From positions 1 through 8,111 of the forward strand of contig CALJLX010000580.1 of NCBI GenBank assembly GCA_937982495.1: 8,111 nt of DNA. The letters run 5' to 3'. How positions within the stretch are numbered: the first letter of the stretch is position 1; each line of letters opens with the position of its first letter. This DNA comes from an uncultured Desulfuromonas sp. (lineage in GTDB: Bacteria; Desulfobacterota; Desulfuromonadia; Desulfuromonadales; Trichloromonadaceae). Below are positions 1 through 5,579 of the stretch, one piece after another. Position numbers and translations under genes: made by a program. The notes beneath the pieces are model-generated. The model ran no database searches. It was not told where the DNA came from and worked only from the letters and a program-made list of their open reading frames with translations.

Positions 1-1033
1 GCAAGTCCGTTTCTCGGGCGACGGCGGCAGTGATAGCCTGGAGTGACGGACAGCAGCTGCCGGGAAAGATATAGCGGTTGATGAAGTCCGGGGCCTTCAG
101 GTAGCGCGAATACTGGTGATCGGGCATGGTGATGGCCTGGATCAGGGCGGCGCCGTCCGGTTTCAGCCGTTTCGAGCAAGTGCGGAAATAGACCGGCAGG
201 TGGCGGTGGCCGACCGCTTCGATCATCTCGATGGAAACCAGTCGGTCGAACTGCCCGGTCAGGTCACGATAGTCCCGCTGCAACAGGGTGATCTGCCGGC
301 TCAGCCCACAATCCGCGATTTTTTCCGCCGCCAGATCGTGCTGCTGCCGTGAGATCGTGGTGGTCGTGACATGACAGCCGTAATTCTGGGCGGCGTGGAT
401 GGCAAAACCGCCCCAGCCGGTGCCGATCTCCAGCACCCGCATGCCGGGTGCCAGCCCCAGCTTGCGGCAGATGCGGTCGAACTTGGCGGTCGATGCTTGC
501 TCCAGGGTGCTGTCGGCCCGCTCAAAAATGCCGCAGGAATAGGCCATGGTCGGGTCGAGAAACAACCGATAGAAATCGTTGCCCAGGTCGTAGTGGGCGG
601 CGATGTTCCTGCGGCTGCCCCTTCGGGTGTTGTCGTTGCGGCGATGTCCGAGACGGTTCAGCGGAACGGTCAATCTGGCCAGCCCCCCCTCCAACTCCTG
701 CTGGGCCTCCTGATTGCGTACCATGATCCGGATCAGGGCGGTCAGGTCGCTGCAACTCCAGAGACCGTCCATGTAGCTTTCCCCGGCGGCGATCGTACCG
801 CCGAAGGCCAGCCGCCGGTAAAAATCCGGGTGTTGGACGCGCACCGTGGCGGTCAACTCGGAACCCTGCCGACCGAACTCATGGAGTTCGCCCCCGTCAA
901 TCAGGGTAAGCCCCCCCTCCTCGACCGTCGCCAGGCTCTTCAGTACCAGGCTCCGGGCCGACTTATTGATGATGCCGAACCTCGTTGACACGGTTTGCGG
1001 ACAGGTGCTGCAGGTCTGTTCGTTCCGGTTCAT
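1..1033 (-). CDS. cfa: Cyclopropane-fatty-acyl-phospholipid synthase family methyltransferase, 3' end outside the window
   Basis: SAM-dependent methyltransferase that adds a methylene or methyl carbon to the double bond of unsaturated acyl chains in membrane phospholipids. The first 344 codons are present; the family runs to about 400 residues, so roughly 60-80 C-terminal residues are missing. The substrate-side motif AHYDLGNDFY lies at residues 146-155, YSCGIF with the conserved Cys at 165-170, the SAM-binding motif VLEIGTGWGG at 200-209, and IEMIEAVG with the catalytic-type Glu272 at 268-275. IFPG follows at 322-325. The position matching the bicarbonate-binding His266 of E. coli Cfa is Gln299 (LIQAIT), so a variant activity is possible. 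An N-terminal CSTC pair (residues 8-11) is unusual. The ATG at 1033 overlaps the TGA of the upstream DUF1365 gene (ATGA), with GGAAAGGA upstream, so translation is probably coupled. Family assignment is firm; the exact lipid product is not. Confidence 0.95.
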   Translation of the reverse strand, partial: MNRNEQTCSTCPQTVSTRFGIINKSARSLVLKSLATVEEGGLTLIDGGELHEFGRQGSELTATVRVQHPDFYRRLAFGGTIAAGESYMDGLWSCSDLTALIRIMVRNQEAQQELEGGLARLTVPLNRLGHRRNDNTRRGSRRNIAAHYDLGNDFYRLFLDPTMAYSCGIFERADSTLEQASTAKFDRICRKLGLAPGMRVLEIGTGWGGFAIHAAQNYGCHVTTTTISRQQHDLAAEKIADCGLSRQITLLQRDYRDLTGQFDRLVSIEMIEAVGHRHLPVYFRTCSKRLKPDGAALIQAITMPDHQYSRYLKAPDFINRYIFPGSCCPSLQAITAAVARETDL

Positions 1034-1809
1034 CGGCTGTAGCGTCCTTTCCTGATATCAAACTGTTCCGGATGGGCGTAAAAGGGCACCCCCTTCCATT
1101 TCAGGCGCAGCGCCTGCCAGTAGATGGAGGTAATGACTTTGGCGGTCATGAACGGCCAGCGCAGCAGGGCGCCTGCCAGATTGCCGCTCGTCAGCGGCTG
1201 CCGCCGCAGTTGCAGCGAGGCGCTGAAAACCTCGGACCCCTGGCGACTGTTGGTCATGTGGACGGCCAATTGTTCCCCCGGGGCGGTGAAACACCAGTCA
1301 TAAACAATATCCATCGGCATAAAAGGTGAGACGTGGAACTCCTTGTCTAGTCGGTACTGATGCCATTCACCGTCTTGCCGGTCCGTCCGGGCAGCAAAGG
1401 CGCGCAGATACTCTTCCCCCCAGGGGGTGTTGTGGATCTCGATCAGGAAGGCGTCCAGGGACTGTCCGTCTTCGGCAAAGCAGTAATAGATGCTGATCGG
1501 GTTGAAGCAGTAGCCCAGATAGCGCAGATGGGTTAGTAGCCGGATCGCCCCCCGTGGCCGTCTGCCCAACTGACGCTCCACTTCATCACGAACGGACTGG
1601 TCGAGGGGGAACGATGCCGGGCGAAAATGATCCGCGCGGCGGAAACTGGCCCAGTTTGTCCGTTCAACCGACCAGAGCCGGCGGTTCGCAAATACGGTTT
1701 CCAACTCGGCCAGGTCGAGATAGAGAAAGAACAGGCTGTAGTGGAAAGCATTACCGATCGGTGACAAGCGTTGATGGCCGACCTGTCCGGTATACAGGCA
1801 GCTTTCCAT
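1030..1809 (-). CDS. DUF1365 family protein, partner of the Cfa-type methyltransferase
   Basis: This 259-residue protein carries the hallmarks of DUF1365 along its whole length: an N-terminal HQR..P..N.F.Y segment (residues 12-24), RYLGYCFNPISIYYCF at 96-111, EIHNTPWGEE at 124-133, and KEFHVSPFMPMD at 156-167. The biochemical function of the family is not established. Its genes are very commonly found beside an FAD-dependent amine-oxidase-like gene and a Cfa-type gene, exactly as here, which links it to acyl-chain modification. The start at 1809 is only 2 bp after the stop of the FAD enzyme gene and has AAGGGA about 9 nt upstream. The stop overlaps the cfa start by 4 bp. No signal peptide is evident; a role at the inner face of the membrane is inferred. 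Identity as DUF1365 is near certain, function is by association. Confidence 0.95.
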   Translation of the reverse strand: MESCLYTGQVGHQRLSPIGNAFHYSLFFLYLDLAELETVFANRRLWSVERTNWASFRRADHFRPASFPLDQSVRDEVERQLGRRPRGAIRLLTHLRYLGYCFNPISIYYCFAEDGQSLDAFLIEIHNTPWGEEYLRAFAARTDRQDGEWHQYRLDKEFHVSPFMPMDIVYDWCFTAPGEQLAVHMTNSRQGSEVFSASLQLRRQPLTSGNLAGALLRWPFMTAKVITSIYWQALRLKWKGVPFYAHPEQFDIRKGRYSR

Positions 1810-1811
1810 GG

Positions 1812-3059
1812 CTAAAGTCCCTTTCCAAACTGTTGACAGACCGCCAGGGCACTCTTGACGCCGTCTTCATGAAAGCCCCAGCCCCAATAGGCTCCGCAAT
1901 AAGAGGTGCGATGGACTCCGCCGCTGATCTCATCCCGGCGTTTCTGCGCCGCGAAGGCGGCCGATGAGTAGACCGGATGGTGATAAACCAGACGGCGGAT
2001 GACCCTCTCCGGAGCAATGGTTTCCGGACGGTTGAGGGTCACGCAGAAATCGACCGGCGCTTTGAGGGTCTGCAGCAGGTTCATCCAATAGGTCAGCACC
2101 ACACTTTCCCGCTGCGCGCGGGGGAGCAGGCAGTTCCAACTGGCGCGGGCCTTGGGAAGGGACGGCAGCAAGCGGTTGTCGGTGTGCAGTACCGTATCGT
2201 TTTTCTGGTAGGGGATGGCTCCGAGCAGCTCCCGTTCCGCAGCGGTCGGGTCGGCCAGCAGCGCCAGCGCCTGGTCGCTGTGGCAGGCCAAGACCAGATG
2301 GTCGAACTTTTCCGGCTCGCCGCCGCGGGGGGTCACCGTCACCCGGTCATCGAAGCGCTGCACCCGTTCCACCGGCGTCGACAGGCGGATCCGGTCGCGG
2401 AAGGGTCGGATCAGGGGCTCGACATACTGGCGGGAGCCGCCTTTGATGACGCGCCAAGTGGGCTGATCGACAACATTGAGCATGCCGTGATTGGTGAAGA
2501 ACTGCACGAAGGCCGCCGCCGGGAACGAGAGGAATTGCGCCGGATCGGCCGACCAGACCGCCGCGCCCATGGGGATGAGAAACTTTTCGATGAACAGGGG
2601 CGAATAGCCGTTGGCGCGGAGATACTCGCCCAGGGTCAGGTTCAGGTCGCTGCTGCCGTACAATTCCGCCGAGGCGCGGTTGAAACGGAAGATTTCCAAC
2701 AGCATCCGCCAGAAGGGCAGGCTGAGCAGGTTCTTGCGCTGGGCGAAAAAGCTATCCAGGGTGCTGGCGCGGTATTGCAGTCCGGTCGTTTCGCAAACAA
2801 CGGAGAAGCTCATCACGCTGGGCTGCGACGCCACAGCCAAACGCTCCAGCAACGTGATGAAGTTGGGGTAGGTACGCTCGTTGAAGACAATGAAACCGGT
2901 ATCCACCGCGTAGCCGGTGCCGTCATGGGTCACATCCAGGGTGTTGGTGTGCCCCCCCGGATAATCATTGGCCTCGAACAGGGTGATGTCGTGTTCGCCG
3001 CACAGCAGGTGCGCCGTGGTCAAACCGGAAATGCCGCCGCCGATGATCGCGATTTTCAT
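1812..3059 (-). CDS. FAD-dependent amine-oxidase-like oxidoreductase (COG2907 type)
   Basis: This 415-residue flavoprotein belongs to the amine oxidase/phytoene-desaturase-like superfamily. The N-terminal Rossmann dinucleotide-binding motif is GGGISG at residues 7-12, followed by an acidic residue that would bind the ribose (LFEA, Glu29) and the second flavin-contact motif PGGHTNT at 34-40. YAVDTGFIVFNERTYPN (from residue 50) is typical of the COG2907 group found in fatty-acid modification clusters. The C-terminal segment GAYWGWGFHEDGVKSAL has the GxxFHEDG pattern that closes over the flavin. The probable role is oxidation or desaturation of the acyl chain methylated by the neighbouring Cfa-type enzyme; this is inferred from context and from the furan-fatty-acid pathway of Rhodobacter, not from a substrate motif. 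The gene starts 19 bp after the DUF2177 stop and ends 2 bp before DUF1365. The ribosome binding site is weak, consistent with translation inside an operon. Confidence 0.93.
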   Translation of the reverse strand: MKIAIIGGGISGLTTAHLLCGEHDITLFEANDYPGGHTNTLDVTHDGTGYAVDTGFIVFNERTYPNFITLLERLAVASQPSVMSFSVVCETTGLQYRASTLDSFFAQRKNLLSLPFWRMLLEIFRFNRASAELYGSSDLNLTLGEYLRANGYSPLFIEKFLIPMGAAVWSADPAQFLSFPAAAFVQFFTNHGMLNVVDQPTWRVIKGGSRQYVEPLIRPFRDRIRLSTPVERVQRFDDRVTVTPRGGEPEKFDHLVLACHSDQALALLADPTAAERELLGAIPYQKNDTVLHTDNRLLPSLPKARASWNCLLPRAQRESVVLTYWMNLLQTLKAPVDFCVTLNRPETIAPERVIRRLVYHHPVYSSAAFAAQKRRDEISGGVHRTSYCGAYWGWGFHEDGVKSALAVCQQFGKGL

Positions 3060-3078
3060 GAGGATATCCGTGCCGTGA

Positions 3079-3495
3079 TCATTGCAGCCACCGGGAGGCC
3101 AGCGCGGCGAACCAGGTTGTTGCCCCGCAGAGGAAGCCGCCCCAGCAGATATCGACCCAGACCATCCGTACCGGCCAGCGCTCCAGCGTGGCCATGTTGG
3201 TCATGTCATAGACCCCGTAGACGATCAGACCGAACAGGGCGCCCCAGGCCAGGGAAGACAGCGCCAGGTGTTCCGGATCGACCCGCGGCAGCGCGAACAG
3301 CACGATCCCCAGCGGCAGCAGCAGGTAAACCAAACCCGCCGCCCAGTAGACCGGAATAATGGTGGCGCCCCGGACCCGGGCGTAGGGGCCGAGCTCTTTG
3401 ATATAAAAGCCCTGCATCAGTTTGGCCAGCCAGAGGTAATCCAAAAGCAACGTGAACGGCAGGCAGAGCAGGTAGATCTTGAAGGCGTGCGGCAT
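3079..3495 (-). CDS. DUF2177 family four-helix membrane protein
   Basis: A 138-residue integral membrane protein with about four hydrophobic helices: residues 6-24, 44-68, 80-96 and 112-133. Family signatures are the LDYLWL segment at 18-23, YGVYDMTNMAT at 93-103 and WVDICWGG at 113-120. DUF2177 has no established reaction. It recurs next to Cfa/DUF1365/DUF1295 genes and may assist a membrane-bound lipid-modifying complex. The frame extends upstream to 3576, but that extension lies inside the end of the DUF1295 gene and is Arg/Pro-rich. The ATG at 3495 has GGGAGGG at 3509-3503, 7 nt upstream, and leaves a 1-bp gap from the preceding stop (TGA-C-ATG). The short start is therefore preferred. 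Confidence 0.9.
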   Translation of the reverse strand: MPHAFKIYLLCLPFTLLLDYLWLAKLMQGFYIKELGPYARVRGATIIPVYWAAGLVYLLLPLGIVLFALPRVDPEHLALSSLAWGALFGLIVYGVYDMTNMATLERWPVRMVWVDICWGGFLCGATTWFAALASRWLQ

Positions 3496-3496
3496 G

Positions 3497-4273
3497 TCAG
3501 ATCCCTCCCTTAGGGGGCAGCGGAAAGAAGGCGCTGGTGCGGCGCCTGTACTCCTGAAAATCGGCCCGATCCTCATACCGTTTTTCCAGCATCGGGATGC
3601 CGGAGACTTTCAGAATCAGGAAGGTGATGGTGATCGGGCCGAGTATCGTCAGCCAGCCCCCCGGCAGGGCCAGGGTCATCAGCCAGATCCCCCACCAGAG
3701 GGTCACCTCGCCGAAGTAGTTGGGGTGGCGGGTGTAGCGCCACAGGCCGGCGGTCATCAATTTCCCCTTGTTGGCCGGGTCACGGATAAAATTCAGCAAT
3801 TGCCGGTCACCAACGGTCTCAAAACTGAAACCGGTCATCCAGATCGCCAAGCCAAGCAGGTCGAACCACCCAAAGGCTGTCGGCGGCGCCTGGTTGATAA
3901 AGACCACCGGCAGGGCCACGGTCAACAGCAGCATCCCTTGCAGCATAAAGATCTGCAGGAATGAACGGAGCACGAACCACTTGCCCCACTCCTCCCGCCA
4001 TTGGCGATAACGCGGATCCTCACCCTTCCCCCGGTCACGGCTGTGAATGTGGGCGGCCAGCCTGATCCCCCAGACCAGCACCAGCCCCGAGACCAGCAGC
4101 CCCCGCAGCGAGTAGACCCCGCCGGCCAACAGCGAAATCGCCGCCGCCAGGATGAACCCCAAGCCCCAGGCCACATCGGCGATATCGTTGCGCCCGCGAA
4201 TCTGGGCGGCGATGAACCAGCCGGTCATGTAAACCAGGACTGCGGCCGCGGTGATCGGAAAAACGGTCGGCAT
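3497..4273 (-). CDS. DUF1295 family membrane protein, steroid-5-alpha-reductase-like
   Basis: A 258-residue polytopic membrane protein of the DUF1295 / steroid 5-alpha-reductase-like group (COG3752). It has about six hydrophobic segments. The family-typical DxAWG motif (DVAWG, residues 33-37) is near the N terminus. The cofactor-binding signature YTRHPNYFGE is at 180-189, and P-x-LE-KRY (MLEKRY) sits near 228-233 before a polar tail. Members are thought to be NADPH-dependent reductases of double bonds in lipids or steroids, related in fold to isoprenylcysteine methyltransferases. A role in reducing an unsaturated or methylene acyl intermediate would suit this cluster, but that is inference. 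An upstream in-frame ATG at 4312 was rejected: it adds a polar 13-residue tail, whereas 4273 has GGAGG at 4284-4280 with a 6-nt spacer. The gene ends 1 bp before the DUF2177 start. Confidence 0.92.
   Translation of the reverse strand: MPTVFPITAAAVLVYMTGWFIAAQIRGRNDIADVAWGLGFILAAAISLLAGGVYSLRGLLVSGLVLVWGIRLAAHIHSRDRGKGEDPRYRQWREEWGKWFVLRSFLQIFMLQGMLLLTVALPVVFINQAPPTAFGWFDLLGLAIWMTGFSFETVGDRQLLNFIRDPANKGKLMTAGLWRYTRHPNYFGEVTLWWGIWLMTLALPGGWLTILGPITITFLILKVSGIPMLEKRYEDRADFQEYRRRTSAFFPLPPKGGI
3503..3509 (-). promoter_or_regulatory. Ribosome binding site that fixes the DUF2177 start
   Basis: GGGAGGG on the minus strand, 7 nt before the ATG at 3495. It is embedded in the last codons of the DUF1295 gene and supports the 138-residue form over the longer open frame beginning at 3576. 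Termination at 3497 places the ribosome on top of this start, so coupling is likely. Confidence 0.75.
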
Positions 4274-4362
4274 GCCGTACCTCCATCGGTCACGGTGATA
4301 ATGCCCGAACAATCATCGACCGTTACCGCCAGGTCGATGGCGAGAGGGGAAGGATGGTTCAT
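4225..4362 (-). CDS. Possible 45-codon ORF coupled to the PNPOx-like gene
   Basis: Its ATG (4362-4360) overlaps the TGA of the split-barrel gene (4361-4359) as ATGA, the same arrangement as DUF1365/cfa. It reads through the 85-bp gap and 49 bp into the DUF1295 gene in another frame. It has no Shine-Dalgarno sequence of its own, and the product has no recognisable motif. It could act as a translational bridge to DUF1295, but chance is the more likely explanation. Confidence 0.15.
   Translation of the reverse strand: MNHPSPLAIDLAVTVDDCSGIITVTDGGTACRPFFRSPRPQSWFT
4280..4284 (-). promoter_or_regulatory. Ribosome binding site that fixes the DUF1295 start
   Basis: GGAGG on the minus strand, 6 nt before the ATG at 4273. 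It decides against the in-frame ATG at 4312, which would add 13 polar residues before the first membrane helix. Confidence 0.75.
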
Positions 4363-4811
4363 GGGGAGAAGTGGAATTCCGTGACGTTCTGAAATCGCGT
4401 CACCAGGTAGATGCTCGCTATCCGCACCCGGAACAGGGCGCAACCCGGCGACGCGGCGAACTCGGCCAGGTGCGGGTGGCGAGAAAGAAAAATAGCCAGC
4501 CCGGTCTCCAGCCCGGTCCCGCTCAACTCCTCGGCAACGCCAAGGATGGTTGCGGCCGCCGCCCGGCTGAAATCGGTCACCTGGTTAACGCGATTGTCCA
4601 TCAGCAGGGAGACGTGGGGGTTCCCGGCCAGATTGGCCCATTTACGGGTGGATCGGAGCGTGGCGAAATACAGCCGGCGCAGATCCGGGGTGAGAGCGAC
4701 GGCGACCAGGCTGGTGTACGGTTTACCTTCGGCGTCGGTGGCCAGCACCGCCAACGGCTGCCTGGCGCAGAGTTCCCGGAGAAGATCATGGCTTTCAGCG
4801 GCGCTGTTCAT
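4359..4811 (-). CDS. Pyridoxamine 5'-phosphate oxidase-like (FMN/heme split-barrel) protein
   Basis: A 150-residue protein with the split beta-barrel pattern of the pyridoxamine-phosphate-oxidase-like superfamily. LAVLATDAEGKPYTSLVAVAL (from residue 20) is the first strand pair, RLYFATLRSTRKWANLAGNPHVSLLMDNR (46-74) is the characteristic phosphate/flavin-contact region, and ATILGVAEEL (87-96) and CALFRVRIASIYLVTRF (124-140) are the later strands. Members bind FMN, F420 or heme; which one applies here cannot be told. Its place between exported and membrane lipid-cluster genes suggests a redox or detoxification role. The frame runs further upstream to an ATG at 4904, immediately after the chalcone-isomerase-like stop (TGA-C-ATG). 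The added 31 residues are Gly/Arg-rich and unlike the family, so the ATG at 4811, with AGGAG about 11 nt upstream, is preferred. Confidence 0.85.
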   Translation of the reverse strand: MNSAAESHDLLRELCARQPLAVLATDAEGKPYTSLVAVALTPDLRRLYFATLRSTRKWANLAGNPHVSLLMDNRVNQVTDFSRAAAATILGVAEELSGTGLETGLAIFLSRHPHLAEFAASPGCALFRVRIASIYLVTRFQNVTEFHFSP

Positions 4812-4905
4812 TGCCGGTGCGGCTCCTGTTCCAGAATGTTTCCGATACTCGCCGCCGCCGGCTCGCGGACCGCCCCGGGACCCGGAACGGCCGCCTCCTT
4901 TCATG

Positions 4906-5520
4906 TCAGCGCTCTTTCAGCAGATCCAGCTTCAGCTTTTCATTAATCGGCTCACGCCCCAGCCAGATACCGAAATAGGCGGCGGCGAAATCGGCCCCCT
5001 CGATGACGATCAGCGGCCTGTCGTTCAGGGCGAGTTCCGTTCCCCGTCCCGGCAGATAGGTCAGGGAGTAGCGATCCCCGGGCTTGACGTCCCGGTAGGC
5101 GGCATTGAGCTTGTCGAGGCGCCCTTGCAGCCGGGAAAGTTCCGCCGAAGTCTGGTTGCGGGCGAGAACCGGCGCGGCCCCCTTGTCGAAATCCGGCCCC
5201 CTGATCGATACCAGGTAGCTGAGCTCAAGACGTTTCGGTACATCGGAGAGGACCGCTTCCGCCTTGACCCCCTCTGGCAGGTAGAGGGCCGCCACGTAGG
5301 CCTTTATCACCTTCAGATAGCGCAGCAATGCCGCATTGCGCAACGGCACCGCTTTTCCCCCGATGATGGTGCTGTCGGCAAAGGTAATATTTTCAACGGT
5401 CAGGGCGTTCGCGGGGGCGGGGATCATGAAATTGAGCGCCAGCAGCATAAGATAAAAGACCCATCCACGGCGGTGGCAAAGAGGTTTCAAGTATGAGAAC
5501 ATGCCCCCTGGTCGAGTCAT
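4906..5520 (-). CDS. Exported chalcone-isomerase-like protein
   Basis: A 204-residue protein with an N-terminal signal peptide: basic residues KPLCHRRG, a hydrophobic stretch WVFYLMLLALNFMI (residues 20-33), and a probable cleavage after PAPANA (34-39). The mature part matches the bacterial chalcone-isomerase-like family (Chalcone_3 type): KAYVAALYLPEG at 73-84, GDRYSLTYLPGRGTEL at 148-163 and FAAAYFGIWLGREPI at 178-192. Bacterial members lie outside flavonoid metabolism. The fold is related to fatty-acid-binding proteins, so lipid or fatty-acid binding in the periplasm is a reasonable inference. It is the first gene of the minus-strand cluster and probably leads the operon. The start at 5520 is chosen because AAAGGGA lies 8 nt upstream; an ATG at 5502 is the alternative, giving a shorter signal n-region. 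The open frame continues to 5580, overlapping the uvsE start codon. Confidence 0.88.
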   Translation of the reverse strand: MTRPGGMFSYLKPLCHRRGWVFYLMLLALNFMIPAPANALTVENITFADSTIIGGKAVPLRNAALLRYLKVIKAYVAALYLPEGVKAEAVLSDVPKRLELSYLVSIRGPDFDKGAAPVLARNQTSAELSRLQGRLDKLNAAYRDVKPGDRYSLTYLPGRGTELALNDRPLIVIEGADFAAAYFGIWLGREPINEKLKLDLLKER

Positions 5521-5579
5521 CCGGCCATTCCCTTTCGAGGGTTGAAGTCTGCTCCTGACAATTGATGAGGTAGAGCCCA
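5521..5579. promoter_or_regulatory. Divergent intergenic region between the lipid operon and uvsE
   Basis: This 59-bp gap must carry, or lie next to, the promoters of both divergent units. GAGG at 5567-5570 serves as the uvsE ribosome binding site. On the minus strand AAAGGGA (about 5535-5529) serves the chalcone-isomerase-like gene. No convincing -35/-10 pair was seen for either direction, and no clear GGAAC-type or TGATC-type ECF sigma element, so the lipid operon promoter may lie inside the uvsE coding region. Confidence 0.4.

Larger units (their letters stand above)
1..5520 (-). other. Probable seven-gene membrane fatty-acid modification operon
   Basis: Seven minus-strand genes run without interruption from 5520 to the left edge. 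Junctions in transcription order are about 94 bp (or 1 bp with the long start), 85 bp, 1 bp, 19 bp, 2 bp and a 4-bp overlap. The last five genes combine families that repeatedly travel together: DUF1295, DUF2177, FAD oxidoreductase, DUF1365 and the Cfa-type methyltransferase. The operon may continue beyond position 1. No rho-independent terminator or internal promoter is evident within it. Confidence 0.7.

Noticed and set aside
371..988. 205-codon open frame on the plus strand
   Set aside because: Antisense to the Cfa-type methyltransferase gene, whose minus-strand frame is open to the window edge.
1977..3359. 460-codon open frame on the plus strand
   Set aside because: It lies antisense to the FAD enzyme and DUF2177 genes, both of which have clear family motifs. 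The long openness reflects high GC and codon bias on the opposite strand.
3496..3576. N-terminal extension of DUF2177 to an ATG at 3576
   Set aside because: It lies within the DUF1295 coding region and is Arg/Pro-rich. The ATG at 3495 has a strong ribosome binding site and a family-like N terminus.
4411..5496. 361-codon open frame on the plus strand
   Set aside because: Antisense to the PNPOx-like and chalcone-isomerase-like genes. The sequence is Arg/Pro/Gln-rich with no domain.
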